Below are positions 45,750 to 55,300 of a stretch of DNA of 64,000 nt, piece after piece. Under the pieces are notes generated by a model that saw only the letters and a list, made by a program, of their open reading frames with translations, did no database searches and was not told where the DNA came from. Origin of the DNA: Minwuia sp048007105 (lineage in GTDB: Bacteria; Pseudomonadota; Alphaproteobacteria; Minwuiales; Minwuiaceae); assembly GCF_048007105.1 (NCBI RefSeq), contig NZ_CP180352.1, positions 3,224,001 through 3,288,000 of the forward strand. Reading direction: 5' to 3'. Position 1 is the first letter of the stretch, and each line of letters begins with the position of its first letter. A program made the translations under genes and the position numbers.

Positions 45750-47225
45750 TCAAGGCTGCCCACCTCGGTTGAGGTCGACCTTGAAACGGTTGCCGTCGGC
45801 ATCGGTTCCGATGCACTCGGCCTTGCCCGACGGCGTGTTCGTGCAGACCGTCCGCGAGCGTTTGAACGAACTGCCGTCGGAACACTGCAGATTGGACTTC
45901 TCCTCCACCTGCAGATTGCCCCCCTGCACCGTCGCCTCCGCCGGCGCCCGGCAGGTAACGCCGTCGGATCGGCGGATGACGGCCTCACCCTGACCGTTCT
46001 CGTCGAAATTGTACTCCTGGGTCAGCTTCTGGCGGGTCTGGCTGTCGACCAGACCGGCATCGCTCTGCCAGTTGCCCTGCATGAAGCCCGCAGCGCCATC
46101 CTGCGCACCATCGGGAATGGCTGGCGGCGCGCCCGGGTCCTGGGCGTCCGGCTGGGGCTGATCCTGGCCCTGCTGGCTATCCGGATCCTGCGGGTTCTGC
46201 TGGTCCTCGGGCGGCGTCTGCTCATCGGGGGACGGCGGTTCCGGCACGTTCGGCTCCTCGCCCTGCGGCGCTTCCGGATCGGTAGCCTGCTGATCCTCGG
46301 GCGGCGTTTCACCTTCGGCCGGCGCTTCGGGTTCGGCCGGCGCATCGCCATCGGTCGCTCCGTCAGGCGTCAACGCGCCGTCTTCCGGCGTCACTGGCGT
46401 TTCATCGATCACCGCGCCATCGGGCGATTCAGTCACAGCACCGTCAGGCACGACCACGCCGTCGCGGTCAATGATCACGCCGTCCCGCTCGATCACCGCC
46501 GGATTGTCGGGATCCTCCACCAGGGGACGTTCCGGTTCAGGCTCGGTCACGCCGACCGGCTCCTCGATCGCCGCGCCGCTTTCACCCTCCACCACCGGCA
46601 GGTCTTCCGGCCAGAACCACCAGAGCAGGAACGCCAGCAGAAGAAGCAGCGGGATGAGCAGCCACCACCAGGAAAATCCGCGCGACGCCGCAACGGTCGA
46701 GGCCGCCGCCGCTGCCGGCGCAGCCGCGACGCGCGGCGCCGCGGTCAGGGTCTCGAAAGGCGGGTTCTCCTCCTCGCGGAAGCCCCAGAAGGTCGATACA
46801 GGCTGATCGCCAACGAAATGCAGATGACCGTCATTGGGCGTACGCAGCGCCTGTTCCATTACGGCGACAAAGGCGCGTGCGCCGCGCGGGTCCTTGCCCT
46901 GCTGCTCATAGGCGCGGAGCTCGCCCAGATAGGTATCGAACTCCGATTTCATCACCTGCAGATCGAGCGCACGGGAGGCCTGCTCCTCTTCCGGCATGTC
47001 GGACCAGCGCCGCGGCTCGCCTTCCACCGGCGAAATCCAGCTGACGCGCTTGCCCTGGGAATCGATGCGCGGAATGGCGAAGAAATCGGCGTAGCGGTCG
47101 CCAAGCCGCTGGCCGAGCGCCGCCTTGAGCTGCATGTGGCTCTGGTAGACGGGCTGACCGAACGCGCCCAGCGGCTGGTAGCGGTCAAGCTCTTCCTCGG
47201 CCAGTACCGGTCCGGTCCGGTCCAT
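45750..47225 (-). CDS. srfA: SrfA-family membrane protein
   Basis: A 491-residue protein. The first 150 residues are cytoplasmic and conserved in SrfA homologues (GQPVYQSHMQLKAALGQRLG, FFAIPRIDSQGKRVSWISPV). One membrane span follows near residues 182-204 (WWWLLIPLLLLLAFLLWWFW), then about 170 residues of acidic Pro/Glu/Asp/Thr repeats, and a C-terminal periplasmic domain of about 100 residues (GNWQSDAGLVDSQTRQKL, SDGVTCRAPAEATVQGG) with three cysteines. ATG 47225 is preferred to the ATG two codons earlier because GGGAG sits seven bases before it. It precedes srfB. Confidence 0.85.
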   Translation of the reverse strand: MDRTGPVLAEEELDRYQPLGAFGQPVYQSHMQLKAALGQRLGDRYADFFAIPRIDSQGKRVSWISPVEGEPRRWSDMPEEEQASRALDLQVMKSEFDTYLGELRAYEQQGKDPRGARAFVAVMEQALRTPNDGHLHFVGDQPVSTFWGFREEENPPFETLTAAPRVAAAPAAAAASTVAASRGFSWWWLLIPLLLLLAFLLWWFWPEDLPVVEGESGAAIEEPVGVTEPEPERPLVEDPDNPAVIERDGVIIDRDGVVVPDGAVTESPDGAVIDETPVTPEDGALTPDGATDGDAPAEPEAPAEGETPPEDQQATDPEAPQGEEPNVPEPPSPDEQTPPEDQQNPQDPDSQQGQDQPQPDAQDPGAPPAIPDGAQDGAAGFMQGNWQSDAGLVDSQTRQKLTQEYNFDENGQGEAVIRRSDGVTCRAPAEATVQGGNLQVEEKSNLQCSDGSSFKRSRTVCTNTPSGKAECIGTDADGNRFKVDLNRGGQP

Positions 47226-47238
47226 CAGCATTCTCCCT

Positions 47239-48885
47239 TCACGGGTTGCAGCGGCTGGCGTCCGGCTGGCCGGTCGCCTGCTGCATCTCGACATTCATCT
47301 CGCCGGCGTTACGGGGGGTAAACACCCGGCCGCCAGTTGCATTCGCCACGCATTGCAGAACGGAAGACCGCCCGCCGCTCAGATCGATGACGTTGATCTT
47401 CAGCAGCGGCTTCCGCGCCTTCAACTCGCGGGCCGCGGCGCAGGGGTCGCCGCCGCAGGTATCCTCGCCGTCGCTCACCACCACGACTGTCGAGGGACCG
47501 ACCGATTTGGCCGCATTGCCCGCCCGGCGGATCGAATTCGCCAGAGAAGTGCCCCGCGTCGGCTCGACGCCGCGGACCCGCGACAGCAATTCCGGGCGTT
47601 CGGCGTAGTCGTATTTCTTCGGCGTCGAGGTCGCACCGCAATCGGTGAAGGAGACCAGGCCCGTCTTGATGTCCTTGTGAAGGTTCTGGACCACCTGGCC
47701 GACCGAGTCCTTCGCCGCGCCGATGCGCGAGGACGACCCGGGGAAACTCTCCTGCATGGATCCCGATCCGTCGATCACGACCATCACTTCGGGCCGCTGC
47801 GTCGGCGTCCAGCCCGGCTCGCAGAGCGTCGGCTCCGGCTGCACGGTGGACGGCAACTGCGCCACGCGCGGGGGCAGTTCGCTGGCCGGCGGCACCTCGG
47901 CCGGCAACTGGACCGGATCGCGGCGCGGGGTCACCTGCGGTGGCGGCGTGGGCTCCGGTTCGGCCGCCGGAGGTTCCGGTGCAGGCGGTTCTGGCGCAGG
48001 CGGCTCCGGCGGCGGCGGTTCAACGACGGCGACTTCGGGCCTCGGCTCGGGTTGGGGCTCCGGCGCAACCGGCTCTCGTGGAGGCAGTTCGCAGATGCCG
48101 CCCAGCCCGTCCCGCAGACTGTCGGCTTCGGCGAGTTGCTCGCGCAGTTCCGCCAGGCGGTCGCGCGCCGCGGGCACCGGATCCTCTACCGGCTTCGGCG
48201 GCAACTCGCGTTCGACGACCACGGGTTCCAGCGGCTGCATCAGCAACCAGACCGCATAACCCAGGCCGAGAAGCAGCAGGATCGGCAGAAACCAGGCGAT
48301 GACGCCCAGCCCGCTTCCCCGCGGACGCTCCGGATCACCGGCCGGGGCCATCTCCCCGGCGGCGATAGAAGCCGCTGTGGCGGCGGGCGCCATACCGCCC
48401 ACGGCAGCTGCAGCAGGCGGCACAGCCGGCGGTTCGGTTCGACGATCGAGTTCCGGCACCGCCTGCCCTTCGATCGCCATGCCCCAGTTGACCAGAACCG
48501 GCGCGCCATCGGCGGCGTGCAGGGCATGAAAACCGTCGGGTGTGATGATGGCCAGGCGAAGCATGTGACCGGCGATCCGCCCGGCATCGCCTTCGCCCGA
48601 AATCCGCTCCGCAAGACTTTCCACCTTCTCGCGGAGCGCCTCGAATTTCTCGCGGAGCTCGATCTGTTCAGCTTCGGGCAGCGCGGCCACCGGCCGCAGG
48701 TCGCGGCCTTCCGTATCGGTCCAGACGACCTGATCGCCCTCTGCCTCTTCTGGAACGGCCAGAAGACGGGCCGCTTCCGGCCCGATCCTGTTGCGCAGGA
48801 TCGCGGCAAGCTGATCGCGGGACTGCACGACGGTGCGGCCGGCGGCGCCAAGGCGGTTCAGGTTGTCTACAGGCGTCCTGATCAT
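47239..48885 (-). CDS. Membrane-anchored vWA protein, first gene of the Srf operon
   Basis: A 548-residue protein without signal peptide. A helical cytoplasmic part (residues 1-190, with LREKFEALREKVESLAERI) and a short domain that resembles the SrfA N terminus (AIITPDGFHALHAADGAPVL) come before one membrane span near 195-217 (AWFLPILLLLGLGYAVWLL). A Pro/Glu-rich linker follows, then a C-terminal von Willebrand A domain with MIDAS VMVVIDGSGSMQESF near 367, GTSLANSI and VVVSDGEDTCGGDPC. The layout (cytoplasmic domain, span, flexible linker, periplasmic domain) is the same as in SrfA and the Sel1 protein. It ends 13 bases before srfA. Confidence 0.85.
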   Translation of the reverse strand: MIRTPVDNLNRLGAAGRTVVQSRDQLAAILRNRIGPEAARLLAVPEEAEGDQVVWTDTEGRDLRPVAALPEAEQIELREKFEALREKVESLAERISGEGDAGRIAGHMLRLAIITPDGFHALHAADGAPVLVNWGMAIEGQAVPELDRRTEPPAVPPAAAAVGGMAPAATAASIAAGEMAPAGDPERPRGSGLGVIAWFLPILLLLGLGYAVWLLMQPLEPVVVERELPPKPVEDPVPAARDRLAELREQLAEADSLRDGLGGICELPPREPVAPEPQPEPRPEVAVVEPPPPEPPAPEPPAPEPPAAEPEPTPPPQVTPRRDPVQLPAEVPPASELPPRVAQLPSTVQPEPTLCEPGWTPTQRPEVMVVIDGSGSMQESFPGSSSRIGAAKDSVGQVVQNLHKDIKTGLVSFTDCGATSTPKKYDYAERPELLSRVRGVEPTRGTSLANSIRRAGNAAKSVGPSTVVVVSDGEDTCGGDPCAAARELKARKPLLKINVIDLSGGRSSVLQCVANATGGRVFTPRNAGEMNVEMQQATGQPDASRCNP

Positions 48886-49029
48886 GCTGCCTTCTGTCTA
48901 TGTCGCGCGCGGTGGAGCCGGTCTGTTGCAGTGAAGATTTGGCGAACCTAACTTCAGGCTTCAACCAAACCGTGTCCCGCGTCGCTTGCAAGGTGGTAGA
49001 AACGCAGAATGAACCCAAGCTGACCAGTC

Positions 49030-50187
49030 ATGAGCGACACAACACTGCATCAACCTGCCCGCCGCATTCCGGCATTCACCGCCTGGTGGATCGTCTCCAT
49101 GCTGGCCGCGATCGCACTCGGGATCGCTGTCGCCCTCTTGCTGACACGCGAGCCGGAAACCGTCGTCCGGGACGTTCCGTCGTCCGAAACCGGTGCGCCG
49201 ACCGAGGCGATGCTGGCCGAAGTCGCCCGGCTCGATGCCGAGGCCGATGCGGTCAGCGACGAGACGATGGAGACACTCCGCTTCGTCGCCGCCTATGAAT
49301 GCCCGCCGGGCACCGCACCGGCCGACGCGGCCCGCCTCGAAGATCTGAAGGCACGGGCGCGGACACTTCTGGCGAGGCTTGGCGCTGCGGTTACAGATGT
49401 CCCGCCCATGGAGCCGGAACGGCAGCCGGGGCGCGCCGCGGAACCCTCGCCGGCCGCAGCGGCCCTGCCCGCCGCTCCGGCGGCGCCGGCAACCGGCCCG
49501 GCCCAACGCCGGAACGCCGCCCAGCTCTCGGCGCTGCTGGAGAAGGCCGTCGTGTTCGTGCTGACCACCAGGAACCGTCAGCCGGTCGCCAACGGCACCG
49601 GATTCTTCATCGCGCCGGACCTGGTGGTCACCAACCGCCATGTCGTCGAGGGCAGCGATCTGGATGCGGCCCTGCTGACCAGCGATGCGCTCGGCGACGT
49701 CGTCCGCGCCCGGGTCATCGCCGCATCGCAGGCAAGTCAGGCCGGTGGGGATGATTTCGCGGTGCTGAAGACCGAACGAGCCGTCGCGCCGGGCACGCTC
49801 AGCCTGTCGGCGCAGCATTCGAAGCTCATGCGGGTGACCGCCGCGGGCTATCCCGGCCTCGCCCTGGGATCCGATGAGGGCTTCATCCGGCTGATACTGG
49901 GTGACAGGCGCTCAGCGCCCGACATGCATCAGAACAGCGGAGAGATCCGTTCGATCAAGGAGATCGGCTCGACCCAGTCGATCGTGCATACGGCCGACGT
50001 GTTGTCGGGCTACAGCGGCGGCCCGCTCGTCGACATGTGCGGACGCGTGGTCGGCATCAACACCTATATCCAGGTCGATACAGAACAGTTGTCCAAGCTC
50101 AACAGCGCTCTTGGCGCGGAAAACCTGCTGGCATTTCTCAACCGTCGCGGGTATCGGGCCAGCGTCCAATCCACACCCTGCAACTGA
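49030..50187 (+). CDS. Membrane-anchored trypsin-like serine protease, divergent from the Srf operon
   Basis: A 385-residue protein with an uncleaved N-terminal anchor (AWWIVSMLAAIALGIAVALLL, residues 20-40), a helical region, an Ala/Pro-rich linker and a C-terminal trypsin-fold domain from about residue 170. The catalytic triad is complete: His in VVTNRHVVEG near 200, Asp in GGDDFAVLK near 241 and Ser in GYSGGPLVD near 327. The protease domain would lie in the periplasm. The start is 144 bases from the divergent vWA gene, so the two may share a regulatory region. It lacks a PDZ domain, unlike DegP. Function in maturing or switching the Srf proteins is an inference. Confidence 0.85.
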   Translation: MSDTTLHQPARRIPAFTAWWIVSMLAAIALGIAVALLLTREPETVVRDVPSSETGAPTEAMLAEVARLDAEADAVSDETMETLRFVAAYECPPGTAPADAARLEDLKARARTLLARLGAAVTDVPPMEPERQPGRAAEPSPAAAALPAAPAAPATGPAQRRNAAQLSALLEKAVVFVLTTRNRQPVANGTGFFIAPDLVVTNRHVVEGSDLDAALLTSDALGDVVRARVIAASQASQAGGDDFAVLKTERAVAPGTLSLSAQHSKLMRVTAAGYPGLALGSDEGFIRLILGDRRSAPDMHQNSGEIRSIKEIGSTQSIVHTADVLSGYSGGPLVDMCGRVVGINTYIQVDTEQLSKLNSALGAENLLAFLNRRGYRASVQSTPCN

Positions 50188-50223
50188 GCGACCGCTTCAA
50201 TATTTCGTAATTTTTTCGGAAAC

Positions 50224-50243
50224 TTTATCAACATGTTGATAAA
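50224..50243. promoter_or_regulatory. Perfect 20-bp palindrome, probable operator
   Basis: TTTATCAACATGTTGATAAA is a perfect inverted repeat in an AT-rich island (50195-50250) of a very GC-rich region. It lies 37 bases after the protease stop and about 180 bases before the receiver gene. The symmetry and AT-rich ends are those of a dimeric regulator site. Confidence 0.6.
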
Positions 50244-50423
50244 TCGTTAATGCGCTCTGCGACATGATGGGTGTCCCGGGTTAGGACAGCGAAAGCGGCG
50301 ATTTTTGGCATCCTGCTTGCTCTCTCCTCTCGCGAGTGGAAAATCGGCGGAATTGGTAGCGTTTTTTCGCCATCAGCGAGGCAATCTGAGAATCTATCCA
50401 GCCTTGCGGAGAAGGTGGACGTA

Positions 50424-50825
50424 ATGCGGATCTTGGTTGTCGATGACAGCAAGGCCAACAGGAACATCGCCAAGGTGTTGCTGGAAAATGCAGGGCACGA
50501 CGTGACCGAAGCCGAAGGCGGCGTCGAGGCGCTTGAACTCGTCACCGGTCAGGAATTCGATGTGGTCCTTATGGACATCGCCATGCCGGAAATGGACGGT
50601 CTGGCCGCGACACGCGCCATCCGCGCGCTGGAAGGCGCGAAGAGCAAGACGCCGGTGGTTGCGTGGACAGCCCATGACGTGCCGGGAATGCGGGGCCAGA
50701 CCTGCGCCGCCGGCATGGACGCCTATCTGACCAAGCCGATCGTGCGCCACACCCTGCTGGCGACCATCGCCGCCTTCGAGAATGGCGGCGGTCCGGACCG
50801 TATCTGCGAGGCCCGGACGGCCTGA
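50424..50825 (+). CDS. Stand-alone response regulator receiver protein
   Basis: A 133-residue CheY-like protein. All receiver residues are present: acidic pair in VVDDSKANR (7-8), phosphoacceptor Asp near 50 in VVLMDIAMPEMDG, the Thr in WTAHD near 88 and Lys near 103 in AYLTKPI. MDIAMPEMDG is typical of receivers found in hybrid kinases. ATG 50424 follows GGAGAAGG at a short distance; an in-frame extension to 50271 is AT-rich and not receiver-like. No kinase is adjacent. The output partner is unknown. A perfect palindrome is located upstream. Confidence 0.88.
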   Translation: MRILVVDDSKANRNIAKVLLENAGHDVTEAEGGVEALELVTGQEFDVVLMDIAMPEMDGLAATRAIRALEGAKSKTPVVAWTAHDVPGMRGQTCAAGMDAYLTKPIVRHTLLATIAAFENGGGPDRICEARTA

Positions 50826-50831
50826 ACCGTC

Positions 50832-51599
50832 CTACTTGAAGCCGACGGCGAAGCCGTCATCCACCCTGATGATCGAGCCGTTCATGAAACGGCCCTCCTC
50901 GCCCGCCAGCAACAAGAGCGCGCCATCCAGATCCTTCGGCTCGCCGACACGCGGCCGCGGGAAGCGCTGAAGGAAGGCCTGACCGCCTTCGGTCTTCCAG
51001 TAGTCGGTGTTCATCTCCGTCTCGATATAGCCCGGGCAGATCGCGTTGACGTTGATGTCGTACCTGGCCCATTCCAGCGCCATCGCCGTGGTCATCTGGT
51101 CCAGCGCCGCCTTCGACATGCAATAGATCGACAGTTGCCCGATCACGCGGTGCGCCAGCGTCGAGGAAATGTTGATGATGCGGCCCGACGCCTTGCGCTC
51201 GATCAGGCGCTTGCCGACCGCCTGCGCCATGAAGAACGCGCCCTTCAGATTGGTATCGAGCACGAAGTCGTAGTCGTCCTCGCTGATCCGGTGGATCGCG
51301 TTCGGGGCCGTGACGCCGGAATTGTTCACCAGGATGTCGACCGGCCCCAGCGCCTGTTCGACCGCCTCGACCGCCGCGTCGATCTGACCCGTCTCGGTCA
51401 CATCGAGCGATGTCGCGAACGCCCGCCCTCCGTTGGAGGTGATTTCGTCGACCAGCGCCTCAAGCCGCTCGACCCGCCGGGCGGCAATACCGACGGCTGC
51501 GCCCGACGCGGCCAGGACCCGCGCGAAGTGTGCGCCCAGCCCCGAACTCGCCCCTGTCACAAGCGCCACTTTTCCATCCAGCCGCCGCGCATCGGTCAT
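50832..51599 (-). CDS. Short-chain dehydrogenase/reductase
   Basis: A 255-residue classical SDR with NAD(P) motif VTGASSGLG, DVTETGQID, NNSGVTAP, catalytic Ser in NISSTLAH and YCMSK (Tyr-x3-Lys). The C-terminal half has the usual NVNAICPGYIETEMN. ATG 51599 (MTDARR) has GGGGAG six bases upstream; the ATG two codons earlier overlaps that site. The oxidised substrate cannot be told from sequence. It is convergent with the receiver gene and divergent from the DsbA-like gene. Confidence 0.9.
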   Translation of the reverse strand: MTDARRLDGKVALVTGASSGLGAHFARVLAASGAAVGIAARRVERLEALVDEITSNGGRAFATSLDVTETGQIDAAVEAVEQALGPVDILVNNSGVTAPNAIHRISEDDYDFVLDTNLKGAFFMAQAVGKRLIERKASGRIINISSTLAHRVIGQLSIYCMSKAALDQMTTAMALEWARYDINVNAICPGYIETEMNTDYWKTEGGQAFLQRFPRPRVGEPKDLDGALLLLAGEEGRFMNGSIIRVDDGFAVGFK

Positions 51600-51665
51600 T
51601 GTCATCTCCCCGTTTGCTATCCATCTCGAGGTTGTAACCTCTAGGGCGAAGACTAGACTGATGCC

Positions 51666-52322
51666 ATGAACATCGACATCGTTTCAGACACAATCTGCCC
51701 CTGGTGCTACATCGGGAAGCGCAAGCTGGAAGCTGCGCTGGCGACCCGGAACGATTTCGACGTCCAGATCGGCTGGCGGCCATTCCAGCTGAATCCGGAG
51801 ATGCCGCGCGGCGGCATGAGCCGTTCCGCCTATCTCTCCGCCAAGTTCGGTGGCGCCGAACGTGCCAGCCGCATCTACGAGAATATCCGCACCGCCGGCG
51901 CGGACATCGGGATCGATTTCCGGTTCGACCGGATCAAGCGCACGCCTTCCACACTCGACTCGCACCGTCTGGTGCGCTGGTCCCTGGCCGACAACGTCCA
52001 GAACGAGGTCATGCAGAAGCTCTTCCGGGCCTATTTCGAGGATGGCGAGGATGTCGGCGACCGTGACGTGCTCGTGCGCATCGCCAGCGAGTGCGGCATG
52101 GACGCCGACAGGGTGCGCCAGCAACTCGACGACGATACCGATCTGGAACTGGTGCGCCAGGAAGACTCGATGGCCCGCTCGATGGGGATCAACGGCGTGC
52201 CGTGCTTCATCATCGACCGGAAATACGCGGTCTCCGGCGCTCAGGACGTGCCGGTGTTCCACAAGGTCTTCGATCTCGCGCTCAACGAGGCCGTGACCCC
52301 GGAAGACGCCTCGGCACTCTGA
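51666..52322 (+). CDS. DsbA-family oxidoreductase, FrnE/polyketide-associated type
   Basis: A 218-residue cytoplasmic thioredoxin-fold protein with the active site CPWC at residues 11-14 (SDTICPWCYIGKRKLE) and cis-Pro region MGINGVPCFIIDRKYAVSGAQ. The helical insert between them is the DsbA domain. There is no signal peptide, as in FrnE, and members act in redox stress or as 2-hydroxychromene-2-carboxylate isomerase-like enzymes. It is 67 bases from the divergent SDR gene and convergent with mfd. Confidence 0.88.
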   Translation: MNIDIVSDTICPWCYIGKRKLEAALATRNDFDVQIGWRPFQLNPEMPRGGMSRSAYLSAKFGGAERASRIYENIRTAGADIGIDFRFDRIKRTPSTLDSHRLVRWSLADNVQNEVMQKLFRAYFEDGEDVGDRDVLVRIASECGMDADRVRQQLDDDTDLELVRQEDSMARSMGINGVPCFIIDRKYAVSGAQDVPVFHKVFDLALNEAVTPEDASAL

Positions 52323-52329
52323 GACCGCG

Positions 52330-55300
52330 TCAGGCCGCCGCGCCGGCCTCCTCGACGATCTTCGCCAGTCCCCGGACCAGCATACGCACGCCCTTCACGC
52401 GCGCCGGCACGTCGTCCCAGTTCCTCAGATAGACCATGGTGTGATCGGGGCGCAGCTTCGCCGTGCCCGACTGGCCGGAGATGAAGCGCACCAGCCCGCC
52501 CGGATCGGGGAACCGGTTCTCGCGGAAATGCAGCGTTGCCCCCTTCGGCCCGGCATCCAGCTTGGCGATGTTCGCTGTACGGCAGAGCCGCTTGATCGTC
52601 ATGACCTCGAACAGGCTGTCGACCTCGTGCGGCAGCGGCCCGAACCGGTCGATCATCTCGGCGGCGATGCCCTCGATCTCTTCGGTGTCGGCGACGTGGG
52701 CCAGGCGGCGGTACAGATCCAGCCGCGCGGACAGGTCCGGCACATAATGCTCCGGGATCAGCACCGGCGCGCCGAGGTTGATGTTCGGCGACCAGCTCTG
52801 ATCGTTCGCCGCATCGGTTGTGCCGCGGGCCTCGGCGACAGCCTCTTCCAGCATGGACTGGTAGAGTTCGACGCCGACCTCCCGGATCTGACCCGACTGC
52901 TCCTCACCCAGCAGGTTGCCGGCGCCCCGGATATCGAGATCGTGGCTGGCCAGCGAGAAACCGGCCCCCAGTTGATCAAGGGTCTGCAGCACGCGCAGCC
53001 GGCGGTCGGCGGTGTCGGTCAGCTTCTTGTTCGCGGGCACGGTCAGATAGGCGTAGGCACGGGTCTTGGACCGGCCAATCCGCCCACGCAGCTGATAGGT
53101 CTGGGCCAGGCCGAACATGTCCGCGCGATAGAGGATCATGGTGTTGGCGTTGGGCACGTCGAGACCGGATTCGACGATGTTCGTCGACACCAGCACATCG
53201 TAGCGGCCCTCGTCGAAGGCGTGCATGGCGTCTTCCAGATCCCGCACCGGCATCTGACCGTGCGCGACGACGAACTTCACCTCCGGCACGTGATCGCGCA
53301 GGAACTCCTCAACCGTCGGCAGGTCGCTGATGCGGGGACAGACGAAGAAGCTCTGACCGCCGCGATAATGCTCGCGCAGCAGCGCCTCGCGGACCACGAC
53401 CTCGTCGAACGGCATGACGAAGGTGCGGACGGCCAGCCGATCGACCGGCGGCGTCGCAATGATCGACAGATCCCGGATGCCGGTCAGCGCCAGTTGCAGT
53501 GTGCGCGGGATCGGCGTTGCGGTCAGCGTCAGCACGTGGACCCCGTCCTTGAGTTCCTTCAGTCGTTCCTTGTGCTTGACGCCGAAATGCTGCTCCTCAT
53601 CGACGATCAGCAGGCCGAGACGGCGGAAGCCGATGGTCTTGCTCAGCAGCGCATGGGTGCCGATTACGATATCGACGCCGCCATCCTTCAGCCCGTCCTT
53701 CGTCGCCTTGGCATCCTTCGGCGTCGCGAGCCGCGACAACTGCCCGATGCGGACCGGGAAATCGCGGAAACGCTCCACAAATGTCCGGTAGTGCTGACGA
53801 ACCAGAAGCGTCGTCGGTGCGATCACTGCGACCTGCACGCCTTCCATGGCGGCGATGAAGGCCGCGCGCAGCGCCACCTCGGTCTTGCCGAAGCCGACAT
53901 CGCCGCAGACCAGCCGGTCCATCGGACGGCCGGCGGCCAGATCGTCTTCCATCTGGCCGATGGCGCGGGCCTGATCCTCGGTCTCCTGGAAGGCAAAGCG
54001 GTCGCAGAATTCGTGATAGGCGCCGGCCGGCGCCTCCAGCCGCTGGCCTTCGGCGAGTTCCCGCGCCGCGGCCACCTTGATCAGCGCTTCCGCCATGTCC
54101 TTCAGGCGCTGCTTCAGACGCGCCTTCTTCGACTGCCACGCCTTGCCCCCGAGGCGGTCGAGCACGGCCTCGCTGCCGTCGCCGGAGCCGTAGCGGCTCA
54201 ACAGTTCGATGTTCTCGACCGGCAGATACAGCTTGTCGCCGCCGTCATAGGTCAGCAGCAGGCAATCATGCGGCGCGCCGTTGATGTCCAGGGTCTCCAG
54301 ACCCTCGTATCGGCCAATCCCGTGGTCGGCATGAACCACCAGATCGCCCGGCTGCAGATCCGAGGCGTTGGCAATGAAGTTGTCCGACCGTCGGCGTTGC
54401 CGCCGTTTGCGCACCAGACGGTCGCCCAGCACATCCTGTTCGGAGATGACGACTGTGCCGCCATCCTCGAATCCGTGCTCCAGCGGCAGCACGGCCAGCC
54501 CGACGACCTTGTCGTGCAGGGCCTGCGCCTCGGCGAAATCGCCGACATCGGCCAGCGCCGGCACACCGCTGTCGCGCAGCATGCCGGACAGGCGCTGGCG
54601 CGCGCCGTCGGAATAGCTCGCCATGACGACACGCCGGTCCTCGCCAATCACGGCCTCGATGTGGCGGACCAGAGCCTCGTAGACATTGGCGCCGGGCACG
54701 GCCCGTTCCTTCGCGAAGTCCCTGCCCTGCCGGCCGCCAAGATCGATCACGCCCGGATCAGGCTTGTCCGTCACTGCAAAGGGCGTCAGCGCGCCGACCG
54801 GGTGCCCGCCCAGCGCTTCGGCCAGTTCAGCCTTGGTGAGATAGAGCATCTCGGGCGGCAGTGGCCGGTATGGCGCGCCTGCGGCGCCGGCGCCGCCCTG
54901 ATTGGCCTGGGCGGCTTCCTTGCGCGTGGCGTAGTAGTCGGCGATGGCCTGGAACCGCTGTTCGGCCGCGTCTTCCGACAGATGATCCAGCACGATCGCG
55001 GCATCGCCGGCATAATCGAAGACCGTCTCCAGATCGCGATGGAACAAGGGCAGCCAGTGCTCCATGCCCGGGAACGGCCGCCCTTCGGAAACGCTTTCAT
55101 AGAGCGGGTCGGCCTCGGCGCGGTTGCCGAAGGTCTCCCGGTAACGGGCCCGGAAGCGGTTGCAGCGGTCGGTCTCCAGAACCAGTTCGCTGACCGGCGA
55201 GAGCATCACGCCCCGGATCTTGCGGAGCGTCCGCTGGGTCATGGCATCGAAGCGGCGGAGACCGTCGAGTTCGTTGCCGAACAGGTCCAGGCGCACCGGA

